From the NCBI GenBank assembly GCA_964035795.1, contig OZ038327.1, forward strand, positions 5,199,174 to 5,263,173: a stretch of DNA of 64,000 bases, read 5' to 3'. This DNA comes from Pterobdella sp. o SKG-2022 (taxonomy: Eukaryota > Annelida > Clitellata > Hirudinida > Piscicolidae). A program made the translations under genes and the position numbers. The notes under the pieces are model-generated. The model ran no database searches and was not told where the DNA came from. It saw nothing but the letters and a program-made list of their open reading frames with translations. Shown here piece after piece: positions 15,584 to 27,599 of the stretch. The stretch's first letter is position 1, and every line of letters starts with the position of its first letter.

Positions 15584-18500
15584 ATGTTGTTGTTGATATT
15601 TTTGTTGATAAGGTGATGTAAATTTAATATTCATGACGTCATCGTAGGTGAGATCATAACTAATATTATTTTCGTTTTCACCAATAGTGTTGTCATAGTT
15701 ACTGATATTATTGAAAGTACTGCTACTGCTGGCACTATTACTAATATTATTATTTTTTTTTTTTTTATTATTATTGTTGTTATACCATATATCACTGTTG
15801 TGAATATTATTAGAATTCAAAGAGTGGTATTTAGGAGTAAGGTCATTGAGTTGGTCGTATAAGACCTGACCTTCGGGACTGGGGTTCAAATCCGCTGTAG
15901 GGGACATCATATTGTATTGGTTATTATATTAATATTGTATGATGGGATAGTGGTGAAAACATTTTAATAGAAAAAATAATTGTTTTAATAATTTCAACGA
16001 CTACTTCATAATCAGAATAATAGCAATTGTTTTATATTGTTATTTTATTTATTAACTTTTTGCATTATTGGTGTTTTTATTATCATTTCCAATATTAACC
16101 TTTTGCAGTATTGTTGTGAGGGGGTAGAGGTAGTAATAGTTCTGGAGGATGCTGTACAATCAGATTATTTTAACATATAATTTGTAAATTTATTAAAACT
16201 ATGAAAAAAATTTACTCTCAAAACGGAAGGAGCTTCGAAAGGGTTATCACTGCTACTTCCGGTGGTATTTCCGCTCGAGTTCTGATTGGCTTGCGGGCAA
16301 TATAATGTTTTGTTTGCTAGAACTTGAGAGAATTCTATTGGTTGAGAGTATTCAAGGCCCTGATTTTGATTGGTTGGAAAAGTTCTAATACTAGTACAGT
16401 TACCCCTACAACTTGACAAGTGGGCGGAGATTAGTGAGCCATTGTGTGTTATGATTGGTGCTTGTTGTTGTTGATAAAACTGCATCAAAGAATGGGGATG
16501 AGCTGTCAATTTTTGGAAAAAATTAATTTGAAATAAATTTCAAAATAATTCAGTTTTTCAATTAGAATGTATATTTTATCAAAAAATTTGTTTAAATAGA
16601 AACTAAAATCGAAAATTATATCACCAAATGTACAAAAATCTAACTTTTATCAGCATTTCCATTGGAACAACACTTTTTCTTCAAACACCACAAGAGCACA
16701 CTGCATCCCACGAGCACCAGTAATATTATAACACCTCCTATGATCATCAAAAATTGGCTTGATAATTGGTTTGATTTTTGAATGGTCGTTTCTGATTGGC
16801 TCGTTTCTTTTTGGTCACTTTCTTCACATTCTTTTTAAGTCACAAAAATAATTTCTATGTATCATAATAAATATTTAAATGCATTGAAAGTGAACTGAAA
16901 TGAGAGGTACATGTATATATATAATATGTTTTCATTAGTAGTAAACTCTACCTTAAAACTATTCATAAATATATTCATTACATTGAGTTCCATTAAAACA
17001 CCCACTAAGGCATGAAAATCTTCTCAGAACTACCAAATAAAAAAACAAATATACCAACCAAAATTAACTTAACATAATTTTTAAGCATTCCACAGATACA
17101 ACCTCAAGCAGAATGCTAACCGAAACTCAAAAGTTCTTCAAAGCCAACCGATCCAACTGACCACAATCACAATCAATTTAACACCAACTTTGACAAAAAA
17201 CAGCTCGAACGTCAATAAAGATCTGATAAACTATCTGCACTATTCGCCATGAATTCACCTTCTAAGTTTTGAATCAAATGCTCCTTCAAATCTCAACAAC
17301 CCTCCACAACCACCACAGTCTTTTTGAATACTCTTTATAGACTCAATACCAACCCTCTAAACCACCAAACCTCTCCCAAACACTCCTTCAAATTTCAATA
17401 ACTTCCCACAACACCAAATACTCTTTTAAACCTCAGAATTCACCCACGCCACCACACCAACTAACTAGGGGTTTCTTTAACAACAGAATGGCTGTTCTCA
17501 CTCTCGAGCAAATGACCAACTGAGCTTTGTATAGCGAATGAGTAAGCTGTAGACTCTTTCAAATCTTCAACCAGCATGGATCTTTTGTCTCTACCCTCCA
17601 CCTTTATTGTACGTGACTTAAGAGGTGTCTGGTACGGGTGGTAGTGTAGATAGAAGTGTTGTATTCCTTTAGGGACGTGAGGTGGTTGGAGGTGTTGTTT
17701 TTGGAATAAATGCTGGGATGGTTGTTGTTGTTGGAGATTTAATAATTGTTTTTGTAGTAGTTGTTGTTGTTGAGAATGTATTTGATAGTGTTGCATATGT
17801 TGATAATCTTTATCTCTGAAGTAGTTTTGTTGCGGGTGATAATAAGTTTCATCTTGTTGGTAGTCTTGAGGTTGGTGTGGCTTGAAATCACCATTTTTTG
17901 ATTCATCATCTTGTGCTCCTTTCAAACTCACTTTTCGATCTTTTTCCTCTTTTTATGCAGCCATTTTTGAATTTTGTAGTCATCATCATAACCTATTTTC
18001 TCGACATCATTATCAGCACTATAATATCCGTTGTTGTAGTCATGATAGTAGTCGTCATAAAGTTCGTAATCTGGCACCTGGGTTGGTGGCAATTAATAAT
18101 TTAGCGCTTAATACTTTGCAGTTTAAAAATATCTAAAAATCTTTCAAAGATACCAGATAATTTGATCATGGTAATTCAGATAAAATTGAATTTCTGAGAA
18201 TGATGTCATTTTTATATTGGTATTAATTTATTATTCATATGAAACTGTAACTAAAAAAACAAAGCTAGAGTCTTTTGAAGTCACGTGGTAACATGAAACA
18301 TAACACCAGCCTGCCACGTGATTCTGATGGAGGAACAGGAAATAGGTAGAGCCTCAACGATGGTTGGTTGAGGAGCTTTGGTTTGCTGAGTTTTGATTGG
18401 TTGACTATTTAAAAACTGGTTTCTCATTTCTTCTCTATTCATTGATTCTTTTGGTTGCTCATCGTTAAAGTTTCTTATTGGTTGGCCCTCTCTAACATGA

Positions 18501-21500
18501 TTGGCTAGATATAAATAGTTTTCTGGGATTTTCACTGTTTCACTTTCTAAACAACTTTGTTTTTTTTTCACCACTTTGTTTTTATGTTCACAGATTCTAA
18601 ATTTGTAGATACTCTCTGGCGAATATGAAAAAATAATTAAATATCATTTCAAATTTTTTATTTTTCAAATCATTGAAAAAAAAAACGGATAAAAAACATG
18701 AATGAAAAATTCAATCAATTTCTCACTAAAAGCAAAGCAAACATAATCATCAACTAAAAAACATCACACCACTTCATTATCACATTATATATAATTTGAA
18801 AATTAATATAACAACCACAAACAATCAAAGCTTTAAATAAATAAAAATATCATTAAACAATCAGTAATATTAAACCCTACAACAAAATCATAAGAATATC
18901 CATCCAACCGGCTTTAAAATGGAACACAGGGATGGACAGCTGAGTGGTTTGGGATGGAATGTTGATCTTTACATTCACCCACCCATCCTTCTTACCCAAC
19001 CTTTTGGCTTGGAGTTTCAATTTGATTTTCTTATTTTTATTGTTATTGTTACTTTTGTTTATATTTTTTTTGTTATTGTTGTTTTTGTTGTTGATGTTGT
19101 TCCTGTCATTATTCTTGTTTCTAGTATCGGTATTTTTTTGTTTGTTATTGTTTCTGTTATTATTATTATTATTTTTATTATCACTGTTGTTGTTATTATT
19201 TTTGTTATTGTTATCTTCATTATTATTTTTTGTATTTTTTCTTTTTATTCTCCATTTAAAATAGATTTTATTTTTTTTGTGAACAGCAGTGAAAAAAGTA
19301 ACATGTAGCCCTGAAATTAAATTCATAATTATTTGAAAAAATTTTCAAAAAATTACGCGAAAATCAAAATATACGTAGAAAAAAATTGAAAATATAAAAG
19401 ATAATGAATATAAAAGATAATGAATATAAAAGATAATGAATATAAAAGATAATGAATATAAAAGATAATGAATATAAAAGATAATGAATATAAAAGATAA
19501 TGAATATAAAAGATAATGAATATAAAAGATAATGAATATAAAAGATAATGAATATAAAAGATAATAAATAACATTAAAAAATAATCTTAAAAATTGCAAA
19601 ATTAATTAAAATCATCAGAAAAATTATTGGAATGAGTAAATAAAATGAAATAAAGTATAAAAAATATTAATTAAATTTAATCAGAAATATGCCTATAAGC
19701 GACTCGACATGAAACCCTACACTGACATAATACTGAAAAGGTAATACTAGTAGGAGTAGATTAAAAATGGCGATGAAGAGGAGGAGGAGGAGGAGGAGGA
19801 GGAGGAGGAGGAGGAGGAGGAGGAGGAGGAGGAGGAGGAGGAGGAGGAGGAGGAGGAGGAGGAGGAGGAGGAGGAGGAGGAGGAGCATGGTGGTGTTGAT
19901 GATGATTGAGACGATGATGGTTGTGATGATGAGGACGAAGATGATGGTGACAAGAAAAAAGAAGACAAAAAGAAAGAAGAAAAGAAGAAAGAAAAAAAGG
20001 ATGGTACTAAGAGTGCTGGAAATACTAAAGATGATGGTGAGGATGATGATAAAGATATTAATGATGATGATGATGATAATGATGAGAAAAATAACAGTGA
20101 TGATAATAATGATAATGATGATGATACTAACGATAATGAGAATGATGATACTAATATGGGCATGACGTTAAAAGGCACCTGTTCTAGGCATGACATTAAA
20201 AGGCATCTACGCCCTAGCGTTTAGGCCTGCTAGTTGGTAAGGCTGCTACCTTTTCAGGGTAAAAATCTAAACAACATTTTCCTGTCTTCCAGTTATCCCT
20301 TAGGCTTACTAATTTTATCTTGTTTCAAGATAATTTTTTGGAGGACTCCACACAGACTGTTTCATCAGTCTGCTCTCATCAGGCTAGTTTTTTAGGACAA
20401 ATTCTTAATATGCAAAGAAACATCCTAAGACCAACACTAGCAGCCTGATGATGAAGAAGGGTACGTTCCTAACCTACACGGTGGAACATGGGGGTAATAA
20501 AAAAAAAGATACTAATAAAAGCGTTGAAGAAGCTGATAGAAAAAATGTTGGAAATGATGATGACAATCTTTGATAGATGATGAAAATATAACAATGTTAA
20601 AGGTGGTCATGATAATGATGAAGATTGTTAAAAAAGCCTAAGTATTACCTCCATCTTGGACGTCATTTTCATTTTTATTATTATTGTTATTTTTGTTTAT
20701 ATTATTATTATTACTATTATTATTTGTATCATTGTTATTATTGTTTTTATTCAAGTTTACATCGATATTATTGTTTTTTTTGATAAATTTAGTGATGTTA
20801 TTTTTGTTAAAGACACCATTATCATCATAATATTCCTCATAATCATTATCATCACCATCATCATCTTCATCATTATTTTCATCTACATCTTCCTCATATG
20901 CAGTTTCTTTGCTTTTTTTGTTAATGTTTCTCAAGTCATTTTCAACAAATTCACCATCATCATCTTCTTCATCAAATCCATCATCATCCTCAACATCATA
21001 ATCATCATCATCTTTATATTCCTCTTCTTTTTCATTATCTTCATCATCTTCCTCATTCGAAGCTTCTCTTCTTTCTCTCCTCTTGTAAGTCCCTGTTATT
21101 AAAATTTTAATTCAAGCCAGCTTAGAAAATACTCATATAAATGAAGTTATTTAAAATTTCAATAAAAGAATAGCATAAAAACAGTAATAATAAAAATAAA
21201 AAAAATAATATTTAAAAAAATAAAATAATAACAAAAATAAAATAAAAAGAACATCATTGAAAACTAGTGTAAATAATAAAATAATGATAAAAAATCTGTA
21301 AAAAAAGATAAAAAAAACAATAATCCTAATAAAAATAAATAATATACAACTTGATGTACTGAAAAAATATAACTGGATGTAAAAAAAAAAAAAAAAAAAA
21401 AATTGGTTATATAAATTTGTAAAATATATTTTATCTGGTGGTTATGTGGCTTGGGAATTCTCCAAGTTTAAAGCACGTATCTTTTTTTGAACTGTATTAT

Positions 21501-22106
21501 AATTAAAAAGCATTCTAATATTAATTATTTTTAAATACTGCAAAGCTTCAATTGAAACATTCTGCGCAAGAATGCCGTAGAGTAGACCAGCGAAGGGTTA
21601 ATGGAATGATATAAAAATCAATAATATGGGAAGGAAGCATTAGAAAAATATTTTTGTGAGGTAGTACTGTAAACGCCTTCAAAGGTTGATATTAAAATAA
21701 GTTTCTAAATCTGAGAGTTGTCTAAAATACAAAATAACTTCAAAAGGTTTTTAGAATCCGATTTTGGTGGAGTGAATAATGGAGAACTGTGTTGTTGGAA
21801 AAAATAAAAAAAAACGTATATAATTATAAGGTAGGACTACTTATTGTTATTTGTTAAGATTTTTATTATATTTTACTTATTAATATTATTATTATTGCTA
21901 TTATTTTTTATTTTTTTATTATTGTTATTATTCATTATTATTTTTATTGTTATCAATGCTGTTTTCCTTTGTTATTTTTACTATCATTGCTATTAGTATT
22001 TCAATCGTTTCTTTTTTTTGTTTAATATAATTTTTACTATTAGTGTTATTACTAATTTATTTATTAAGAATAATAATAACATTATTATTTTTCATAATTG
22101 ATTTTT

Positions 22107-22149
<43 letters not shown>

Positions 22150-25100
22150 GTTCTCTAATGCACTGCACTTTTTAGCACCCAAACACAACTGTTTCACGCT
22201 AAATATCACTACACCTTTATGACGCACACACAAATTGCTCGTGCTCTTATTATTATTTTTATTATTTTTTTTATACTTTTTTATTTTTATTATTTTTTTA
22301 TACTTTTTTATTTTTATTATTTTTTTATACTTTTTTATTTTTATTATTTTTTATTATTTCATTATTTTTTTGCTCGTACTATTTTGTTATCATTATTTTT
22401 AATGCATTATTTCTTCTATTATTATTTTTAATGCATTATTTCTTCTATTATTATTTTTTCATTTTTTAAAATTGATTTTATTCTTAAGTTTGATAATTTG
22501 ATTTTGATTTTGATTTTTCAATTCATTTAAAAATTTTTTTTTTGTGTTGGTATAAAAGTGAACTACTTTACTCGTTTTTTTCTATCATCTTTGTCAACTT
22601 CATAATCTTTTTCCTATCAAAAGATTCTAATTATTTAGCGTTTTCAATAATTCTTTTTTTTTTCATATATGACTTCAATTTCAAATTATTTATATTTTAT
22701 GAATAACCTTATTTTATTTTTTAAATAATTTAAATATATTATTTAAATAAATTTTATTTCTTTAACAATTTAAATTTATTTTTTCTTAAATAATAAAATA
22801 TTTTACTCGATTTTCTTTCATTATAGTTAATATTCAATTATTATTTTTATGATTCCATTTTTATAGCGCTGTTTCAAGTTCTTCATTAGTGGCAACATGT
22901 GTTTGTTTTATGTGTTTTGGTGAGATTCTTTATTGCTCTCCTTTATTATTCTTTTATTTCCATTTATTATTCTCACTATTTTTTTTTGCCATTCTTTGTT
23001 TTTATTGTTAATTTGTTTACAATATTTTTTTTATTCATAAATTTTTTGTTATTTACTGAGTTTTTTTTATTTTTTGTTGTTTTTTTCTTTACTTCATATT
23101 TAAAGTTGTCATTGTTGTTTTTTTTCGTTTTTGTTTATTTATCAAACTAACTACAAGATTTTTTATAAAATTTTATGAATAATAAGTTGAAAAAGTTGAT
23201 CCACAAATTTATAATATTTCAACTTGAAAGATAAAGTTGATTTTATAAATAAAAAAATCTTTTTCAAAAGCACCACTCACTTTCAATAGTTCTAGGGTGA
23301 GCTCCATCTTCTCTTAGTGAGACAACCAATGGTGTTGAAGTATGCTCTTTGTTACTATAAATAACTTGATGCTTGTAACTTTTTCCATCCACTATAGTGG
23401 ATAACTTGAGAAGCCTCGTTGGATGGATGTTGTGGATAACTGAGGGATGAATGGAAGAATGAATGAATGGATAAAAGAGTGGTGTGCTCATGGGTAGCTA
23501 AAGAATTTTCTAGTTTTTGAATCAAAAATAAAATAGACGATTGAATGCATGGATTGATTAACGGATAGATGAATGGAGAGGTGAATGGATGGATGGATGA
23601 ATGGATAGATGAATGAATGGATGGATAAATAGTTAAAAAATCGATTGATAAATGGAAAACTAAAAACATCTAAAAACTTGGCTTGAAAAAAAAAATTGGG
23701 GTAAACAATGGCGTATGTGGAAAAATGGAAATTTTTGAAGAAAAAGATTCAATGATGGATGAATGAAAAAAATGAATAAAGAAAATGGAAATAGGAAAAA
23801 AAATGAAAAGGAAAAATTGAAGAAATAAAGGCGAAAAAAGTTATGATGGTGAATATTAATATGAAACGGAAAAATACAAAGTTGACAAATTTGTAGATGG
23901 ATAAAAAAATATGATGGATGAAAGATGAATGGATGGTGTGAAACAGATGATGGATAAGTGTCTTAATTGCAATATTGGCGTGTCTATTTGTATAAGGGTG
24001 CCAATGAGTGAAGTGGATGGATGGATGGATGAAGGGATGGATGTATGAATGGATGGATGGATAAATGGATGAATGGATAGATAGATGAATAGATAGATAA
24101 ATAAATTGATGGATAAATGAATGAATTGATGGATAGATAGATGGATGAATAGGTGGATAAATGGATATTTTGATGGATGGATAGCCGAATGGAACTATAT
24201 ATAAATTCATATGCAGAAAAAGTTAGTGATAGTTTGCTAGACCAAAAACAGCATAAATAACTAGAAAAGGTATTATGTAATACGTTGATGGACGGCTGCT
24301 GAATGTGGTTTAGGGGATTAATGATGTCAAAGAATGGTGTCAACCAGAAGAATGCAGTTTTGTTGGGATGATTGTTAGTTATCAAGGGGTTTTAAAGAGA
24401 AGGTCAGATTAATGATAAATTACGTAATTAATTGAGACAGAATTTTGGAAATATAATTATATTAATGGAAATGAAGAGTTATGATCTTATAAGAAGATGA
24501 ACGATAACTCTCGATAGTTGAAAATGTTACTTTGATAACGAAGAACTTCTATGTTGCTAGAAACTAGTAGTGTCTGTAAATAACATTTTACCGTGGCTTG
24601 ATCGAATCAGTTATAATATTGAATTAAACGATAGAATCCAACCATTCATATACATTATCTATAAGAATTTGAATTAATTCAAAAAATCAAAAAAAATAAA
24701 AATTAAATAGTTTGAAAAAAGCTAACCTAAATTTCTCTACATAAAATTATTTAGTCTCAGAATAACTAGTTACCCAACAACTAAATCATGCATAAATAAT
24801 GTATTCAAGTCACTTGTACATTGCAACAATTAAAAAGATAACTAAGGTTTCAAAGAGTCCCATTGCCAAATTAATTAGCTCATTAAGTCTGTACCACTAT
24901 AACGACAAAACGTGTGAGACTGAAGCATCTTGGCTTTAATGTTTGTGAACTTTTAGATCTCGAAAGTTCTTTGAACCATATAATCTCAAAATAGTTAAGC
25001 CTGGTACTGGTTAGATTTCAAATTTTTTTCCAAATCATCATTCCAACTGTTACAAAAAAACTTTTAAAAACTATCAGAAAAATTAAACCAGACTAGTTCT

Positions 25101-27571
25101 TTTTACCAGAATCTATCCAAATATTCATATCTTCATAAAATGTTTTCTCTGGTTTGTCACAAAAGCGAATAGAGAGATCATTACTAGGAACAACTTCATA
25201 ATATTGCCCAGACACACACCAGTCATCCATCATCCTATAAATCAACACATCTCTCTACAAATTATTGCTATATATGGAGACGAAAAATGATTGGGTGGGT
25301 GGATGGGTCGGTGGGTGAGTTGGATATGAGGGTGGACAGATGGCTGAGTGAAAAGATGGATGGGTGGATGGTTGGGTGGGTGAATGGGTTGATGGTTGGG
25401 TGGGTGGATGGTTGGGTGGATGGTTGGGTGAGTGAATGGGTGGATGGTTGGGTGGGTGAATGGGTGGATGGTTGGGTGGTTGGATGGTTGAGTGGATGAA
25501 TGGGTGGGTGGATGGTTGGGTGAGTGGATGGGTTGATGAAAGGGTAGGTGGATAGGTTGGTGGGTGGGTGGCTAAGCAGGGAATAGGTTGATGAATAGAT
25601 GAGTGGGTGAGTGGATGGGTGAGGGAATGAGAGATTGTTTGGATGAGTGGGTTGCTGGGTGAGTGAGGGATGGGTATGCTGAGCGTGGGTGGTTGGGGAA
25701 TCTGTTGTTGGGTGGGAGTGAAAAAGTTAGTGAGTTTTTGGATGAATGGGCTGATGGGTGGATCAATGAGGATGAGTAAATAAGTGGAATAATTAAAAGA
25801 GAGGTGTGTGGATGAGTGGGTGTATGACTGTAACGAGAGTATGTGAGTAAACTAACGATTCAAGTGTTAACTGGTATTTGAATAAATGCATAGATACTAT
25901 ATGTAGTTGCTATAAATTAGAAAAAAATAGAATAAAAACTCTGGAATATCATTGAAAAACCTTTTGGAGAATTTTTTGATATTCTTCTTCTTGAATTAAA
26001 TTTTTTATAGTTTTTATTATCAACTTTACTAGTATTATTATTATTATCATTTTTATTATTGTTTTTATTAATTTTAATTTTATTATTATTACTATTATTG
26101 TTATTTACATTTCTATTCTTTCTAGTATAACCAAAATCTTGCATGTGCCTTAAACCTTTTTTATGGATTATCTTTTTGGTTTGATAAGAGGAAGGAGAAA
26201 AAGAGGATGGAGAGGAAGAGAAGAAGTGAGAGAAAAAAGAGTGAGGTAGTGATGATGACAAAAAGCGAAAATCAAATATTGCAGGAGAGAAGTAGGAAGA
26301 AGATAATGGTGACGTTGGTGTTAAAGATGAAGAAGAAGAAGAAGAAGAAAATGATGATGATGATGATGGTGGTGGCAACGATGATGATGCTGATGGGGAT
26401 GATGAGGATGAGGATGATGATGGTGTTGATGATAGTGTTGATGATGATGGTGATGATGATGATAATGATGAGGATGAGGATGATGATGATGATGATGGTG
26501 TTGATGATGATGATGATGAGGTTATGAGTTTCCCATTATAGAATCTCTTTATAGAAGAAATGTGTGCTTTGTTGTTTCTTATTGTATCACTTAACGTTGA
26601 GGCATTTTTCATGCTATTATTCTTTTTATTGTTTTTATTATTACTATTGTTATCATTATTATTTTTATTTTCGTTATTTTCTTCAATAATGGTGTTATTA
26701 TTATTATTATTCTTGTGATTATTTGTATTATCAATGTTTTTGTTTACGTTTTTGTTGTGGGATTTAGTTTTATCGATAGTTTTTAAGTTATTGATATCCT
26801 CTTCGTAAATGCATCCATCATCAGTGCTTGTATTATTCTTTTTATTTCTCATTGAATTGTTATTGTTTTTGTTTTTATTGACAATTTTATTTTTGTTATT
26901 TTTAATATTGTCATTGTTATTATTGTTTTTCTTATTATTTTCTTCATTTTTATTTTTGCTATTATTATTTTTGTTATTATTTTTGCTATTATTATTTTTG
27001 TTATTATTTTTGTTATTATTACTGACATGGCCTTCTAACAAGATGTGGTTTTGAGGTCTGACGTTTGGAATTATGAATGATGATGAAGAAGAAAAAAAAG
27101 AAGAAGGAGAAGAAGAAGAAGAAGAAGAAGAAGAAGAAGAAGAAGAAGAAGAAGAAGAAGAAGAAGAAGAAGAAGAAGAAGAAGAAGAAGAAGAAGAAGA
27201 AGAAGAAGAAGAAGAAGAAGAAGAAGAAGAAGAATAAAAAGATGATGATGATGATAAAAATGATAAAGATGATTTTTGTGATGAAGATGATAATGATAAT
27301 GATAGAGAAAAATTAGTAGGAAAAGGAAATAAAGGCGATGATGAAAAGACTGATGGTGAAAAAGAAGACGTTGTAAAAGAGAAGGAAGAAGAAGAAGAAG
27401 AGAAAGAAGCGCTGGAAGAAGATGAAGTAAGAAAAATTGATGGTGCTGATGAAGAAAATGATGATGATGAGAAGGAAGATGACGAAGAAGAGGATGAAGG
27501 AGATGATGAAGAGGAAGAGGATGAAGGAGATGATGAAGAGGAAGAGAATGGTATCGATGAAGCTGCAGCCA
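15218..27571 (-). CDS. Large type I membrane receptor with FN3-like modules and homopolymer-rich insertions (5' incomplete, eleven exons)
   Basis: Minus-strand exons, 5' to 3': 27571-25961, 25250-25107, 23391-23281, 21092-20649, 19310-18909, 18615-18307, 18070-17466 (with one internal frame change), 16830-16645, 16502-16216, 16151-16100 and 15894-15218. Almost all junctions are phase 1. With a 116-base intron at 17931-17816, the summed length is exactly two bases plus 1,570 codons including the stop. FN3-like signs are [11 protein letters not shown] with [21 protein letters not shown]...TTQLSI...[13 protein letters not shown]; and [17 protein letters not shown]...[14 protein letters not shown]...[16 protein letters not shown] helix [14 protein letters not shown] plus [13 protein letters not shown] is the membrane anchor. 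The tail has an NPFEAP, a proline-rich [10 protein letters not shown], polyQ and polyN. The exact family is not identified. Upstream exons were not found. Confidence 0.75.
16645..16830 (-). CDS. Transmembrane exon of the FN3 receptor
   Basis: The exon reads [20 protein letters not shown], then LSSQFL, the hydrophobic run [14 protein letters not shown] and CSVLLW, then the stop-transfer CLKKKCC and SNGNAD. The hydrophobic run of about 22 residues followed by basic residues sets topology: FN3 modules outside, tail inside. Acceptor TTAAAAAG and donor AAAA|gttaga are both phase 1, matching neighbours. It has no ATG and is easily missed by ORF calling. Confidence 0.82.
17816..17931 (-). other. Frame-change segment in the third FN3 exon: mini-intron or single-base indel
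   Basis: Coding sequence from 18070 ([20 protein letters not shown]...) ends in frame at 17931, where a perfect donor GTGAGT sits. The next frame is already open from a TAA upstream of the polyA-rich AAAAAGAGGAAAAAG and runs on to 17466. Either a 116-base intron (GTGAGT...TACTTCAG) is removed, or one A is missing from the assembly. Both restore the phase-1 exit. The segment itself is open and hydrophilic, which favours the indel reading; the splice consensus favours the intron. Confidence 0.55.
18909..19310 (-). CDS. FN3 exon with Asn-rich insertion
   Basis: The module starts [20 protein letters not shown] and IKRK, is interrupted by about 75 residues dominated by Asn (AAT/AAC with scattered Lys, Asp, Ser, Arg), then resumes [32 protein letters not shown]. 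It continues in the next exon as [13 protein letters not shown], the F strand of an FN3 fold. The insertion falls in what should be a surface loop. The frame is kept through the repeat. Confidence 0.7.
19391..19566. repeat. 16-bp minisatellite
   Basis: About eleven head-to-tail copies of GATAATGAATATAAAA, nearly identical, in an intron of the FN3 receptor gene. The apparent proteins with a 16-residue period are artefacts. Confidence 0.95.
19777..20158. repeat. (AGG)n then degenerate (GAT)n tract
   Basis: About 36 perfect AGG units to 19885, grading into GATGAT-rich and GAAGAAA-rich sequence, within a receptor intron. Confidence 0.9.
20160..20492 (-). repeat. Dispersed repeat family 2, copy 1
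   Basis: Reverse-complemented, this block aligns with 57800-58075: ACCGTGTAGGT, CATCATCAGGCTG, GAGCAGACTGATGAAACAGT, CTGTGTGG.GTC, TTACCCTGAA..GGTAGCAGCC, and AGCAGGC.TAAACGCTA in the same order. No long ORF is present. The element class is unknown to me; similar strings occur beside Penelope-like or other non-LTR elements in invertebrates, but I cannot show that here. Confidence 0.75.
20649..21092 (-). CDS. Acidic and Asn-rich linker exon of the FN3 receptor
   Basis: The exon begins [20 protein letters not shown], continues for about 80 residues rich in Asp and Glu (with [15 protein letters not shown]), then becomes Asn-rich ([14 protein letters not shown]...) and ends NENDVQDG. Acceptor ATAACAG and donor GGAG|gtaata are both phase 1. 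It sits between two FN3-like modules. The plus-strand frames here, rich in Ile and Phe, are shadows. Confidence 0.65.
22252..22352. repeat. 27-bp AT-rich minisatellite (about 3 copies)
   Basis: TTTTTATTATTTTTTTATAC alternates with TTTTTTA in a 27-base period. A second short duplication of about 30 bases (ending AATGCATTATTTCTTCTAT) follows at about 22396-22455. Confidence 0.8.
23409..24185. repeat. TGGA tetranucleotide-rich region
   Basis: Two blocks of imperfect (TGGA)n and (TGAA)n, at about 23420-23630 and 24005-24185, in a receptor intron. Open frames rich in Ile-His-Pro-Ser are artefacts. Between them lies A-rich sequence with no gene seen. Confidence 0.85.
25107..25250 (-). CDS. Exon of the FN3 receptor (first half of an FN3-like module)
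   Basis: The minus strand reads [47 protein letters not shown], then donor G|gtaaaa (phase 1). A TAG lies just upstream in frame, so the exon must start after an acceptor; (gtag)AGAG| gives phase 1. Joined to 23391-23281 the product reads [20 protein letters not shown], which looks like the E-F region of an FN3 fold. Confidence 0.6.
25285..25830. repeat. TGGG/TGGA tetranucleotide array
   Basis: Imperfect GGTGGATGGTTGGGTGGG-type array, G-rich on the plus strand, in a receptor intron. No gene. Confidence 0.9.
25961..27571 (-). CDS. Giant Ser/Asn-rich exon of the FN3 receptor, possibly a remnant Ig-like domain
   Basis: A 537-codon exon bounded by the acceptor TTTTTATTTCAG and a phase-1 donor (AAAG|gttttt). 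Long Ser runs are encoded by TCT/TCC from the (GAA)n strand, alternating with Asn/Lys-rich stretches. Short non-repetitive islands are [31 protein letters not shown] and [13 protein letters not shown]; in that order they resemble A-B, C and F strands of an Ig I-set domain, though the cysteines are missing, so this is speculative. Staying open for 1.6 kb in such AT-rich DNA, across both repeat types, argues for coding. Confidence 0.6.
27109..27234. repeat. (GAA)n, translated as polySer on the minus strand
   Basis: About 42 GAA units. In the minus-strand exon frame they read TCT (Ser). It is therefore a candidate coding, potentially length-variable, trinucleotide repeat. Confidence 0.85.
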
Positions 27572-27599
27572 CTGAAATAAAAATACGAAATGATTAATG

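Noticed and set aside
19345..19599. Apparent membrane protein with a 16-residue period
   Set aside because: Direct consequence of a 16-bp minisatellite read in three successive frames.
24912..25015. Minus-strand open stretch [20 protein letters not shown] between two receptor exons
   Set aside because: No phase-1 acceptor/donor pair fits the exon chain, which already closes in frame without it.
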